Program-made: the position numbers and the translations under genes
Part shown: positions 35,304 to 44,245 of the stretch, piece by piece
How positions within the stretch are numbered: position 1 is the first letter of the stretch
Layout: each line of letters starts with the position of its first letter
Notes under the pieces: model-generated
Told to the model about the DNA's origin: nothing
The model's database searches: none
What the model saw: the letters and a program-made list of their open reading frames with translations, nothing else
DNA from: Pinibacter sp031553495
GTDB taxonomy: Bacteria; Bacteroidota; Bacteroidia; Chitinophagales; Chitinophagaceae
NCBI GenBank assembly: GCA_031553495.1
Contig: JAVBLN010000027.1
Coordinates: 4,046-68,045, forward strand
Length of the DNA stretch: 64,000 bases
Direction: 5' to 3'

Positions 35304-36338
35304 TTAAAAAAGTGTTTGTGAACTGTCGGTGCCTCTTGAAGGTTTTTTTCCTAAATGTTCATAAGCCTTGAAGGTAACTTCTCTTCCCCTGGGAGTGCGT
35401 TGTATAAAGCCTTCCTGAATTAAGAACGGCTCATACACTTCTTCAAGTGTTCCCGGTTCTTCGCCCACGGCGGTAGCAATAGTAGTAATGCCTACAGGCC
35501 CGCCTTTGAATTTTTCTATTATAGTTTGAAGTATTCGATTATCCATATCATCGAGTCCATACTCATCTACGTTCAAAGCTTTAAGTGCATGTTGCGTTAT
35601 ACCCAAATCAATTTGGCCATCATTAAGCACTTGTGCGAAATCTCGAACGCGGCGTAATAAGCCGTTTGCAATACGTGGAGTGCCGCGGCTTCTGCGGGCT
35701 ATTTCAGCAGAAGCATCTTGCGTAATGGAAGTTTTTAAAATACCTGCAGCACGGTCAATAATTTTTTGAAGCGTTTGCGCATTATAATATTCCAAACGCG
35801 ATTTTATTGCAAACCTCGACAACAAAGGCGCAGTCAGCAATCCGCTCCTGGTAGTGGCTCCTATAAGTGTGAAGGGATTGAGTGATAGCTGTATGCTTCT
35901 TGCATTTGGGCCGCTGTCAATCATAATATCAATGCGGTAATCTTCCATCGCCGCATATAAATATTCTTCAACAACCGTGCTAAGCCTGTGTATTTCATCA
36001 ATAAACAAAACATCATTAGGCTCAAGATTGGTAAGCAAACCGGCAAGATCGCCGGGCTTTTCAATTACCGGCCCTGATGTTTCTTTAATGTTCACACCCA
36101 ATTCGTTGGCCACAATTCTTGATAAGGTGGTTTTACCTAATCCCGGCGGACCATGAAACAACACATGATCCAAAGCCTCACCTCTGAGTTTGGCAGCTTT
36201 AATAAAGATTTTCAGGTTTTCTATGGCTTGTGGCTGACCTGAAAACTCAGCGATCTGCTTCGGCCTTATGCTATTCTCAAACTCATGCTCAGCGGCAGAT
36301 AACTGCGATTTTTCGTTATTTAAAATGGGATTAGACAT
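35304..36338 (-). CDS. ruvB: Holliday junction branch migration ATPase RuvB
   Basis: 344 residues. Walker A is GPPGLGKTT (63-71), Walker B is DVLFIDEIHRL, and ATTRSGLLTAPLLSRF gives sensor 1 and the adjacent conserved arginine region. The C-terminal winged helix ends in FIQRTPRGREVTFKAYEHLG. RuvB hexamers drive branch migration with RuvA before RuvC resolution. No ruvA or ruvC is adjacent. A TAnnTTTG box ends 5 nt from the ATG, so the message may be leaderless. Confidence 0.97.
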   Translation of the reverse strand: MSNPILNNEKSQLSAAEHEFENSIRPKQIAEFSGQPQAIENLKIFIKAAKLRGEALDHVLFHGPPGLGKTTLSRIVANELGVNIKETSGPVIEKPGDLAGLLTNLEPNDVLFIDEIHRLSTVVEEYLYAAMEDYRIDIMIDSGPNARSIQLSLNPFTLIGATTRSGLLTAPLLSRFAIKSRLEYYNAQTLQKIIDRAAGILKTSITQDASAEIARRSRGTPRIANGLLRRVRDFAQVLNDGQIDLGITQHALKALNVDEYGLDDMDNRILQTIIEKFKGGPVGITTIATAVGEEPGTLEEVYEPFLIQEGFIQRTPRGREVTFKAYEHLGKKPSRGTDSSQTLF

Positions 36339-36343
36339 TAGTG

Positions 36344-36351
36344 CAAATATA
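36344..36351 (-). promoter_or_regulatory. -7 box (TATATTTG) abutting the ruvB start
   Basis: Exact TAnnTTTG match on the minus strand ending 5 nt before the ruvB ATG. Next to it is a TTGAAAGTTGAAAATTGAAA-type short-period repeat (about 36352-36380). Confidence 0.5.
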
Positions 36352-36479
36352 GTTGAAAGTTGAAAATTGAAAGGTGAAAGTGCTTATTGAATGGAGAATT
36401 GAGAAAGCTATCAGACTTCATTTAAAACAAACGATTGTGCTGATCTGCGTGCTGAAAGAAAACAAAGCAGATAAAATAA

Positions 36480-36487
36480 TAAATTTG
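36480..36487 (+). promoter_or_regulatory. Probable -7 box (TAAATTTG) for the second GH29
   Basis: Exact TAnnTTTG match 28 nt upstream of the ATG at 36516. Confidence 0.45.
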
Positions 36488-36515
36488 ATTATTCAATCAT
36501 TTAAATATCCATCAC

Positions 36516-37841
36516 ATGAAAAATTTTTTGGCTTGTTGTGTACTTACTCTTTTTAGTTCATATATGATTGCACAAACAAAATATGTACCTTCTCCGGAAA
36601 ATTTAAAAGCCCGGGAATGGTTTACCAATGCGAAATTCGGCATGTTTATACATTGGGGACCCTTTAGTATTCCGGGCTCCGGCGAATGGGTAATGAATGA
36701 GCGAAAAATTACAGTGAAAAATTATACACCACTGATGAAGTTTTTCAATCCAATTGATTTTAACGCTCATGATTGGGTAAGCATGGCTAAAAATGCCGGT
36801 ATGAAATATATCACATTGGTTACAAGGCATCATGATGGCTTCAGTATGTGGAATACAAAATATTCCGACTTCAACATTATGAACTCTCCTTACAAAAAAG
36901 ACGTTGTGAAAATGATTGCAGATGAGTGTCATAAGCAGGGTCTGAAATTATTTTTTTATTACTCGCTATTGGATTGGAGACGAGAAGATTATCCGCACGA
37001 AACGGGCCGTACCGGGCAGTTTAGCGGCCGCACCGGCAAAGGTAATTATGCCAGTTATTTACAGTTTATGAAAAACCAGTTAACTGAATTGCTTACCAAT
37101 TATGGAGAAATTTCCGGTATCTGGTTTGATGGTCATTGGGATCAAACTCCGCCGGAAGGGGAAACTAACAGAGCTTCCCGACTTGATTGGAAGTATGATG
37201 AAATTTATGGTCTTATACATAAACTGCAACCCCAGTGCCTTATAGGAAACAACCACCACCTCACTCCTTTTGATGGCGAAGATTTTCAAATGTTTGAAAA
37301 AGATCTTCCGGGCGAAAATAAATCCGGCCTTAGCTACCAGGAAGCTTCGGCGCACTTGCCGCTTGAAACCTGCGAAACTATCAATAAAAGCTGGGGTTAC
37401 AGCTTAACAGACACATCGTATAAGACTCCAAAACAATTGGTGGACTATCTTGTAAAGGCCAGCGGACTTGGTGCGAATTTATTGTTGAATATTGGTCCAA
37501 TGCCTAACGGAGAGGTACAACCGGAATTTGTAGAAAGACTTTCTTATATGGGCAAATGGCTTCAACAATATGGGGAAACCATTTATAACACAAAGGGTGG
37601 CTATATCCGTCCTCAGGCGTGGGGTGCTATTACACAAAAGGAAGATAAAATGTACATCCATATTTTAAACAAGAACACCGGCGCATTTACACTGGAAAAT
37701 TTCCCTTATAAGAAAATTAGGAAAGCGTACTATTTTAAAGATAATACAACCGCCAGCGTAACGCTTAAAAACGGTATCGCAACTATTACACCCGTGATCA
37801 ATGGAAATGATGACGATGTGGTTATAGTGCTGGAGAAATGA
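36516..37841 (+). CDS. GH29 alpha-L-fucosidase-like enzyme
   Basis: 441 residues with a signal peptide (MKNFLACCVLTLFSSYMIAQT). GH29 motifs in order: AREWFTNAKFGMFIHWGPFS, MKYITLVTRHHDGFSMW, LFFYYSLLDW, GIWFDGHWDQTP with the nucleophile Asp at WFD, and GANLLLNIGPMPNGEV. This is a plain single-domain enzyme with a short C-terminal beta domain, unlike the multi-domain GH29 at 12151. It stands alone between ruvB and an EEP-family gene. Loss of fucose or a related deoxy sugar in the periplasm is expected; specificity is not determined. Confidence 0.92.
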   Translation: MKNFLACCVLTLFSSYMIAQTKYVPSPENLKAREWFTNAKFGMFIHWGPFSIPGSGEWVMNERKITVKNYTPLMKFFNPIDFNAHDWVSMAKNAGMKYITLVTRHHDGFSMWNTKYSDFNIMNSPYKKDVVKMIADECHKQGLKLFFYYSLLDWRREDYPHETGRTGQFSGRTGKGNYASYLQFMKNQLTELLTNYGEISGIWFDGHWDQTPPEGETNRASRLDWKYDEIYGLIHKLQPQCLIGNNHHLTPFDGEDFQMFEKDLPGENKSGLSYQEASAHLPLETCETINKSWGYSLTDTSYKTPKQLVDYLVKASGLGANLLLNIGPMPNGEVQPEFVERLSYMGKWLQQYGETIYNTKGGYIRPQAWGAITQKEDKMYIHILNKNTGAFTLENFPYKKIRKAYYFKDNTTASVTLKNGIATITPVINGNDDDVVIVLEK

Positions 37842-37863
37842 ATTCAACATTAGTAAGATAAAA

Positions 37864-37898
37864 AGGAAAAGGGAGTGAGTGTTTCATTCCCTTTTCCT
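37864..37898. terminator. Convergent hairpin terminator
   Basis: AGGAAAAGGGA (37864-37874) pairs with TCCCTTTTCCT (37888-37898). Placed between the converging GH29 and EEP genes; the flanks are A-rich on the left only. Confidence 0.65.
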
Positions 37899-37916
37899 AT
37901 AATAAAGAACGGTTTG

Positions 37917-38759
37917 CTACGGCAACGTAACAACAGCCACTACCGGCCTGTGATCTGACGCGTAAGTTTCCGCAATCACCTTATATGACGAGATACCAAA
38001 CGGATGTTTTTTATCAAACAGAATAAAGTCAATAGTTGATTTTGGTTTATCCTGTGGAATGGTAGGTTCGCACACATCGCAACTGCGCAGAAAAACTTCA
38101 TCTAATGTTTGTATGGTTTTACTGCCGATAACATCGTTAAAATCGCCACCCAGTATAAATGGTAGCGAATCATTTTTGGCAACATGATTAATGGCGATAG
38201 CCTGCAACTCCCTGTTTTTGGCATTCCCGGCATCCAGGTGAGTGCATCCGAATCTAAGGTATTTTTCGCCGGGCAATTTTATTCTAACTGTAATTAATAT
38301 ACGCTGTTCCATTGCTTCATTAGCCTGTTTGGGCAAGAAATATCTTTCTTCTTCGCTAATGGGGTATTTGGATAGTATTGCGGTGCCATAACCCCCTCCT
38401 GCATAATCAATTGCTTTGCCAAAATAATAATACATCTTTAATTTTTTCGCAATTACTTCCGCTTCGTTTATATCTTTTCCTGAACGTTCGGTGCGATCGT
38501 CAATTTCTTGAAGTGCCACCAGGTCAGGGTTTTGCGCTTGTATTACCTTTACTATAGCATCAATATCTATAACACCTTCTTTAGCTTTAGACGGCGGATT
38601 ACAATGATGCACATTGTACGTCATCACTGTGAGTGCTGTATTATTTGAGCCCATACGATCATTCTTGTTGTTGCCCGCAATATGGCTGTTGCTTACACAT
38701 GAGGAAAACAAAATGATTGCCGCCGGAATTATTAAATATTTTATTTTAGTTTTCATCAT
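37917..38759 (-). CDS. Endonuclease/exonuclease/phosphatase-family lipoprotein
   Basis: 280 residues with lipobox LFSSCVSN (Cys near 21). EEP fold motifs: VMTYNVHHCN, VALQEIDDRTERSGK with the metal-binding Glu, RFGCTHLDAG, LGGDFNDV and SDHRPVVAVV with the catalytic His. Members include DNases, sphingomyelinases and inositol phosphatases. The lipoprotein signal and the GGDFN / LDAG pattern resemble secreted EEP proteins common in Bacteroidota, often found with glycan genes. The substrate is unknown. Confidence 0.87.
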   Translation of the reverse strand: MMKTKIKYLIIPAAIILFSSCVSNSHIAGNNKNDRMGSNNTALTVMTYNVHHCNPPSKAKEGVIDIDAIVKVIQAQNPDLVALQEIDDRTERSGKDINEAEVIAKKLKMYYYFGKAIDYAGGGYGTAILSKYPISEEERYFLPKQANEAMEQRILITVRIKLPGEKYLRFGCTHLDAGNAKNRELQAIAINHVAKNDSLPFILGGDFNDVIGSKTIQTLDEVFLRSCDVCEPTIPQDKPKSTIDFILFDKKHPFGISSYKVIAETYASDHRPVVAVVTLP

Positions 38760-38936
38760 AAATTATTTTAAGAACAGGATTTTATTTTGAGAGATGAAAA
38801 TGATTCTTCAAAAATACAACGTTATGTACATACAGATTTTGTCACTCAGTGAAGTATAAAATTGTCCATCTTTTTCATAGGATAGTATAATTTTAAATGA
38901 TTCAGAGGAGTTTGTGTTAGGGTTTATTATTTTTTT

Positions 38937-39005
38937 GGGATCGGCGGTAGTGCTACTATTAAGCATCGTTGTGTCACTCACTTGTGCGGTAGTAATGCTA
39001 TGCGG
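38937..39005 (+). repeat. Dispersed core repeat, copy 19 (L1/R1)
   Basis: TCGGCGGTAGTGCTACTATT left end and TGTCACTCACTTGTGCGG; the terminal ATTGAGC is replaced by ATGCGGC at the junction with module D. Confidence 0.88.
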
Positions 39006-39007
39006 CA

Positions 39008-39122
39008 GGGGCAAGTTGCAGGTTACAAGGTGCCGGTGTTTCAGTTAGAGCAAACGCTACATTACTCAAGTTTTTAGAAATTGTCACAGGTTCCCGGCAC
39101 CTGCTGCTAGTGACCTGCTACC
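39008..39122 (+). repeat. Module D, copy 2
   Basis: Inverted relative to 35026-35150, with the same order relative to its core repeat. Contains GGTTCCCGGCACCTGCTG. Confidence 0.75.
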
Positions 39123-39232
39123 TACGGTAAAAACAACACACAGGGGCTGTAAAATTATTCTAATAAAATAAAATTGGTTTATTAATTTGGCAATACCGGC
39201 GAATAAATACCGGATCCCAATTAGTAATCTGT

Positions 39233-39853
39233 ATGTCGTTAATAACTACTATTAAATCTAATTCGTTTTTAAAAAATGTTGCGCATAGTCTGCTATTTCC
39301 ACGCAATGAAATACGTCCGAGATGGTGGGTGCGCAAGTTTGTAAATCCCTTTTATCATCAGCGTGGAAGGAATACTAAAATCTTTAAATACACAAGGCTT
39401 GATCTGTTGCCCACAAAACCGTTTTCTATTGGTCACGATTCTGTGGTGGAGGATTTTACAATATTAAATAATGGGTTAGGCGCGGTGCAAATTGGTAATC
39501 ATGTTTTTTTGGGAGCTTCCAATGTAATCATCGGTCCGGTAACTATTCACGATCATGTGATGACAGCGCAGAATGTAGTGATTTCCGGGTTAAATCATGG
39601 ATTTAAAAATGTGGATATAGCCTTTCGTTATCAGCCATGTACTACAAGCGAGATTGTAATAGACGAAGGCTGCTGGATAGGGGCCAACGTAGTTATTACT
39701 GCCGGGGTGCTTATAGGTAAGTACTCCATTGTGGCCGCTGGCAGCGTGGTTACCAAAGATGTGCCGGCTTACACTATTGTGGCCGGCAATCCGGCAAAAA
39801 TTTTGAAGCAATATGATCATACTAATGGTGTATGGAAATCTGTTAGTGTATAA
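39233..39853 (+). CDS. Left-handed beta-helix acyltransferase (hexapeptide repeat)
   Basis: 206 residues. The N-terminal 60 residues are helical/basic. From about 65 to 190 there are hexapeptide turns (IGNHVFLGASNVIIGPVTIH, IGANVVITAGVLIG). SGLNHGF supplies the catalytic His region, and the end VVTKDVPAYTIVAGNPAKIL is diagnostic of the LacA/NodL/CysE-type O-acetyltransferase group. It probably O-acetylates a sugar of a surface polysaccharide in the cytoplasm. The next gene, convergent, is an OafA-type acyltransferase. Confidence 0.9.
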   Translation: MSLITTIKSNSFLKNVAHSLLFPRNEIRPRWWVRKFVNPFYHQRGRNTKIFKYTRLDLLPTKPFSIGHDSVVEDFTILNNGLGAVQIGNHVFLGASNVIIGPVTIHDHVMTAQNVVISGLNHGFKNVDIAFRYQPCTTSEIVIDEGCWIGANVVITAGVLIGKYSIVAAGSVVTKDVPAYTIVAGNPAKILKQYDHTNGVWKSVSV

Positions 39854-39921
39854 TGAAGAGGAACACCCAGTATGGTTATACAACACGCTGTAAGAGTTTG
39901 TGCTTGGATGTTTCATGTCCG

Positions 39922-39991
39922 GTGAATAGAATTACTACAGTACAAGTGAGTGACACAACGATGCTTAATAGTAGCAGTAATGCCGGTCCAA
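39922..39991 (-). repeat. Dispersed core repeat, copy 20 (L1/R1)
   Basis: Minus copy in a 163-bp convergent gap, the shortest gap that holds one. Ends GAATAGAATTACTACAGT like copy 6. Confidence 0.88.
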
Positions 39992-40016
39992 TAAAAAAAA
40001 TGTTATGAACCTGATA

Positions 40017-41093
40017 CTACTTCACACAATTTTTTAACCCAAGTGCTTTTTTCTCAATCATATGCCACGAAAACATGGCGAACAAAAATGATAAAATAGC
40101 TGTTGTGAAAAATAGGGGGTATGGATTATTCCCAATAGGTGTATAGTTGGCAACGAGCTGTTCTATAGGAAATGCTGAAATATAAATGCCATAGGAAAAG
40201 TCCGATTTGGGCGTAATCATTTTTAATAAAGATGACTTTAAACCGGCCACATACAAAACCACTGTGGCCACCACCAAATGAATAAAATAATTTGTAAGAT
40301 TCAACGGAACCATACTTATAAATACAACCACAATAAGTAAAAACCAATAGTTTTTTATCACTATTTTATTTTTCCAGGCATTGCACAGCATTCCCAAAAT
40401 AAACAAGGGTATACTTGAAACGTACGGAAAAATCGCAAATGATTTATGTAGATGTGTTTTAATAAAGAGTTCTATGGATGCACTATTCAAAGTGACAGGT
40501 ATTACAAGTAAAAATGCGACAATTAAAAGAATACAGTTTTTATAATGAGACGTAAATAACCCCCAGATCACTACCAAGACATATAGTTTTATTTCTAGCG
40601 GCAATGTCCAAAGTGAAGAATTTATTCCGGTTGTATTTAGAACCGAATTCTCAAACACGCCAGGTAAGGTATCGTATTCCTGGATCAAGAAAACCGATAA
40701 AACGTTTCTAATGAAGGCAGGATGAGTAAAATAATCTTTTAATGGTAAAGTGGTAATTAGTGGCCCTACTACCAAAGCGCAAAGTAATATTATTAAAACA
40801 GCAGCGGGATAAATGCGGAGTACTCGTTTCCATAGGTATGATTTCAACGATGAGCTGTTTTCAAAACTATTGGAAACCAGTAACCCACTTAAAAAGAAAA
40901 ATGCCGGAACACCAAATGAGCCAATTAGGTTTAGATAGCTGTAGGATGAAAAATTGATACAATGAATGGCTACAACAATAAGGGCTGCTATAAGTCGAAT
41001 CAGTTTAAAGTTATTTCTTTTAGGATCACTTACAACGTCGTCCAATAGGCAGCCCTTATTTAACCATTTTGTAAGGGCAGAGAAAACTTTCAT
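40017..41093 (-). CDS. OafA/YrhL-type membrane acyltransferase (acyltransferase 3)
   Basis: 358 residues with about ten hydrophobic segments. The N-terminus NNFKLIRLIAALIVVAIHCINF carries the conserved R and the catalytic His of acyltransferase family 3, followed by GSFGVPAFFFLSGLLVSNS and LWKRVLRIYPA. The family transfers acetyl or other acyl groups from cytoplasmic donors to periplasmic glycans such as O-antigen or peptidoglycan. It lies 19 nt downstream of the M16 pair on the same strand, probably co-transcribed by position only. Confidence 0.92.
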   Translation of the reverse strand: MKVFSALTKWLNKGCLLDDVVSDPKRNNFKLIRLIAALIVVAIHCINFSSYSYLNLIGSFGVPAFFFLSGLLVSNSFENSSSLKSYLWKRVLRIYPAAVLIILLCALVVGPLITTLPLKDYFTHPAFIRNVLSVFLIQEYDTLPGVFENSVLNTTGINSSLWTLPLEIKLYVLVVIWGLFTSHYKNCILLIVAFLLVIPVTLNSASIELFIKTHLHKSFAIFPYVSSIPLFILGMLCNAWKNKIVIKNYWFLLIVVVFISMVPLNLTNYFIHLVVATVVLYVAGLKSSLLKMITPKSDFSYGIYISAFPIEQLVANYTPIGNNPYPLFFTTAILSFLFAMFSWHMIEKKALGLKNCVK

Positions 41094-41112
41094 TCACCAT
41101 AAAATTTTTTCA

Positions 41113-42399
41113 TTACACCACTACCAACTCATAAAAATCTTTTGGCTGTAAATAGGTGTTTGCCAATTCTTTTATTTCTTCTGGTGTAATTGTTTTAATT
41201 GCTTTAATGGAATTATAAAAATATTGTTCGTCAAGATTATTCAGTATAATGTTTCTCCAGCGGCCAATAATATGAAACGGCCCATCAAGATCGCCGAGGA
41301 TGGTGCCCATCATAAAGTTTTTTACCAGCAAAAGTTCTTCATCGGAAACTGGCTCTTCTCGCAGTATCTGCATTTCTTTATATACTTCATTTATTGTTGC
41401 CTTGCACACATCTCTTCCGGCTTCTGTCGCGATCATCCATGCCGAGGTTTGAATATGGTTTTGCAGGTAACTGTGAATACCATAAGTGTATCCTTTGTCT
41501 TCACGAATATTGTTCATCAATCTTGATCCGAAAAATCCACCAAACAAAACATTCAGCACCATCACTTTTGAGAAGTCGGGATGGTGACGGTTTGGAAATG
41601 GCCGTGCAATGCGAATGGCTCCCTGTACACCTTTTTTATCATTATTAATGCGGATGGCAGTACCCGTTTCTTTGGTATGAACGAGCGGATAATTAATTTC
41701 AGGCAACAGCATTTTATTCAATGGCAGGTTTCCAAAATATTGGTTCAACAATGTAAATAAATTGGACGGTAATTTTCCTGCCACAAATAGTACGCATTTT
41801 CCATTACTGTAATACTGGTTGTAAAATGTCGTAAGCTGCTCTTTTTGAACCGCGTCATAGGCTTCCATGCTGCTGTACTTTCCATAGGGATGATGTATGC
41901 CATATAAATATTCATCAATAAAGCGATTAGCTACAAAATCACATTTTTTAAGATTTACAGCCAGCCGTTGTTTATTGTTTTGTTTATATAAATGCAATTC
42001 TTCTTCCGGAAATGTGGCATCCATAATCAGCTCCTGTACTACCGGCAAAAGATTTTCCACATGTTTATTAAGGCAATGCAGTGTAATGGTGGCTATTTCA
42101 TTATAGCAGCTACGGTTTAAATATGAGCCGTAGTATTCAAAGTGCTCGTTTATTTGGTATGCCGTTTTGGATGATGTTCCATTCTTTATTAAGAAATTGG
42201 TGGTAGCGGCAATCATGTTTTGCTGCTCATACCAATTGCCTGCGTAAAAAACCCACTCTAGTTGAAGTACTTCTTCTGCGCCTGCGTTGATTGCATACAC
42301 TTCAATTCCATTATCAAGTGTAAATTTTTCGTATGGTTTCAAATGCAGGTTAAATTCTACAGGGTCTGTTATAGCCGGTGCGATTGTTCTGTTTATCAT
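41113..42399 (-). CDS. M16-family peptidase subunit without the zinc motif
   Basis: 428 residues. It has the M16 fold (FTLDNGIEVYAINAGAEEV, NHPDFSKVMVLNVLFGGFFGSRLMNNIREDKGYTYGIHS), including the C-terminal R/Y pair region (RLMNNIREDKGYTYG). The inverted zinc motif HxxEH is absent where it should be (ATTNFLIKNGTSSKTAYQ). It should be the substrate-binding partner of the active subunit encoded 96 nt upstream on the same strand, giving a heterodimer like processing peptidase or the PqqL/YmxG-type pairs. No signal peptide is visible. Function in protein or peptide turnover; substrate unknown. Confidence 0.9.
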   Translation of the reverse strand: MINRTIAPAITDPVEFNLHLKPYEKFTLDNGIEVYAINAGAEEVLQLEWVFYAGNWYEQQNMIAATTNFLIKNGTSSKTAYQINEHFEYYGSYLNRSCYNEIATITLHCLNKHVENLLPVVQELIMDATFPEEELHLYKQNNKQRLAVNLKKCDFVANRFIDEYLYGIHHPYGKYSSMEAYDAVQKEQLTTFYNQYYSNGKCVLFVAGKLPSNLFTLLNQYFGNLPLNKMLLPEINYPLVHTKETGTAIRINNDKKGVQGAIRIARPFPNRHHPDFSKVMVLNVLFGGFFGSRLMNNIREDKGYTYGIHSYLQNHIQTSAWMIATEAGRDVCKATINEVYKEMQILREEPVSDEELLLVKNFMMGTILGDLDGPFHIIGRWRNIILNNLDEQYFYNSIKAIKTITPEEIKELANTYLQPKDFYELVVV

Positions 42400-42495
42400 G
42401 GTTGTTAGTTGATAGTTGTTAGTTGATGGTTATTGGTTGATGATTGTTAGAGTGTATATACTAAAGTCCAACAACTAACAACCGGCAACCAGCAA

Positions 42496-43731
42496 CTACT
42501 CAGCATAATAATACAATGTATTGGAATTATTTTCGTCAAATATTTTGCAACTGAGCTGTTGAATATCGTTTGTGCTTACCTGTTGGTATTTGCCAAGTTC
42601 GGTATTCATTAGTTCCGCGTCGCCAAGTAATTCATAAATGGCAATACTGCTGGCTCTGTTCATAATGCTCATGTCTTCAAACGCGATAGCGCTTTCTGTT
42701 TTGTTCTTTACTTTTTGCAATTCGGCTTCTGCAATAAGAGTGGTTTTCAGTTTTGCGAGTTCAGCTTCCACCGCGTTTTCCGCATCCTGCATTTTTACAC
42801 CTTTTACCAGCTTGCCTTCTATAGTTAGCAGTCCGGCATCCACAGTTCCAAAATGGTAGCATTCAATATTGCTAAATAATTTTTGTTCTTTAACCAATGC
42901 CTGGAACAATCGTGAAGAGCCGCCACCACCAAGTATTTCAGTGATCAGATCCATTGCCTGGTACGACACGTCTAAACGTGAGCCGGTATGCCAGCATTTA
43001 TAGAACGCGTCCAACGGAACATTCGCTTTCACCTCAAGCCGGCGAGGCGCCTTTTGTTCCGGTTCCTGAGGTAAATTCCTAATGTATTTTTCACCGGAAA
43101 GGATGTCTCCAAACCATTTTTCGGCCAACTGTTTTACCTGTTCGGAAGTCACATTTCCGGCCACTACCAGTATGGCATTGCAAGGGCGATAATGCTTAAA
43201 GAAAAAACTTTTTACATCCTCCATCGTCGCGTTTTCTATATGGCTCAGTTCCTTGCCAATCGTTTGCCACTTGTATGGATGCGTGGTATAAGCCAGTTCG
43301 CGCATTTTGAACCAAACATCTCCATACGGCTTATTGATGTAATGCTCCTTAAATTCTTCACATACTACTTTACGTTGTACTTCCAGGCTTTTTTTGCTGA
43401 AAGCCAGGCTAAGCATACGATCGCTTTCAAGCCAAAACGCGGTTTCAATATTTTGTGCGGGAAGCTGGCAATAATAATTTGTAAGATCGTTGGTGGTAAA
43501 AGCGTTGTTCTCGCCGCCCGCCAATTGAAGCGGATCATCATAACCGGGCACATTCACGCTTCCTCCAAACATAAGGTGCTCAAACAAATGCGCAAATCCG
43601 GTTTTCGATTCATTTTCATCTTTTGCTCCTACATCATATAATACATTCACCACAGCCATTGGGGTAGAATGGTCTTCATGCACCAATACTTTTAGCCCGT
43701 TGGCCAGCGAAAAGCGATCAAATTGTATCAT
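42496..43731 (-). CDS. M16-family zinc peptidase, catalytic subunit
   Basis: 411 residues. The inverted zinc motif is complete: HLFEH at 48-52 (GFAHLFEHLMFGGS), with the distal Glu in the RKVVCEEFKEHY helix. MIQFDRFSLANGLKVLVHED is the usual first strand pair. In place of a second R/Y pair the C-half has GGGGSSRLFQALVKEQKLF. First gene of a pair with the inactive partner at 41113. No signal peptide is evident, so a cytoplasmic location is possible, though many Bacteroidota homologues are periplasmic. Intact and of normal length for one-chain-per-subunit M16B enzymes. Confidence 0.93.
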   Translation of the reverse strand: MIQFDRFSLANGLKVLVHEDHSTPMAVVNVLYDVGAKDENESKTGFAHLFEHLMFGGSVNVPGYDDPLQLAGGENNAFTTNDLTNYYCQLPAQNIETAFWLESDRMLSLAFSKKSLEVQRKVVCEEFKEHYINKPYGDVWFKMRELAYTTHPYKWQTIGKELSHIENATMEDVKSFFFKHYRPCNAILVVAGNVTSEQVKQLAEKWFGDILSGEKYIRNLPQEPEQKAPRRLEVKANVPLDAFYKCWHTGSRLDVSYQAMDLITEILGGGGSSRLFQALVKEQKLFSNIECYHFGTVDAGLLTIEGKLVKGVKMQDAENAVEAELAKLKTTLIAEAELQKVKNKTESAIAFEDMSIMNRASSIAIYELLGDAELMNTELGKYQQVSTNDIQQLSCKIFDENNSNTLYYYAE

Positions 43732-43807
43732 GAAAAATTTCTTTAAAAATTGAATTAAAGTGCAATATAATTAATGTATGGCTGTGTGTGGTACAAAACA
43801 TTTTTTG

Positions 43808-43878
43808 TGGGCCGGGCAGTAGTGCTACTATTAAGCATCGTTGCGTCGCACACTTGTACGGCAGGAACTTTAGTGGGC
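43808..43878 (+). repeat. Dispersed core repeat, copy 21 (L1 with hybrid right block)
   Basis: GTAGTGCTACTATTAAGCAT joined to TTGCGTCGCACACTTGTACG, as in copy 12, and followed by the same module E. Confidence 0.87.
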
Positions 43879-43950
43879 GGTTGACAGTAGGCAGCGGGCA
43901 GTAGGAAGTCAGATATCGGTTATACAGCTGGCAGTGGGCAGTATGCGGTT
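43879..43950 (+). repeat. Module E, copy 2
   Basis: GACAGTAGGCAGCGGGCAGT and AGTCAGATATCGGTTATAC; matches 27179-27231 in inverted orientation. Confidence 0.72.
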
Positions 43951-43989
43951 GGCAGTAGAGAAGCTGTATTAAACAGGAATGGTTGGGAG

Positions 43990-44045
43990 TTGCCGTTGTT
44001 GCGTGTGTAGGGTGGCTATCGTGCGAAGGCACACCAACAACCAAT
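43990..44045 (+). repeat. Module F, copy 2
   Basis: GTTGTTGCGTGTGTAGGGTG and CACACCAACAACCAATG; same orientation as 30322-30386. Confidence 0.7.
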
Positions 44046-44245
44046 GAGAAAGAAGCAATTTGCCGGTAAGGCACAAGCTTGGCTATACACTTGGCTCAGT
44101 TGCCACGCTTGCGCCAGGTGTGTGATAATCAACTAAAAAACTGTCTACTTTTTTCAGGATGTGACAACATCGCTTTCAACTTTCAACTAAACAGCATTCT
44201 CCATTTATTTACAGAAATGCTTAACTTTTGCAAAAAATTATCCGA

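Larger units (their letters stand above)
38760..39232. other. 473-bp intergenic region
   Basis: Holds core repeat copy 19 and module D copy 2. The 68-codon minus frame across the repeat is not a gene. Confidence 0.6.
43732..44245. other. 514-bp divergent gap with repeats
   Basis: Core repeat copy 21, module E copy 2 and module F copy 2 follow one another. The remaining 150 bp before the lipoprotein gene hold no recognised feature. Confidence 0.6.
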
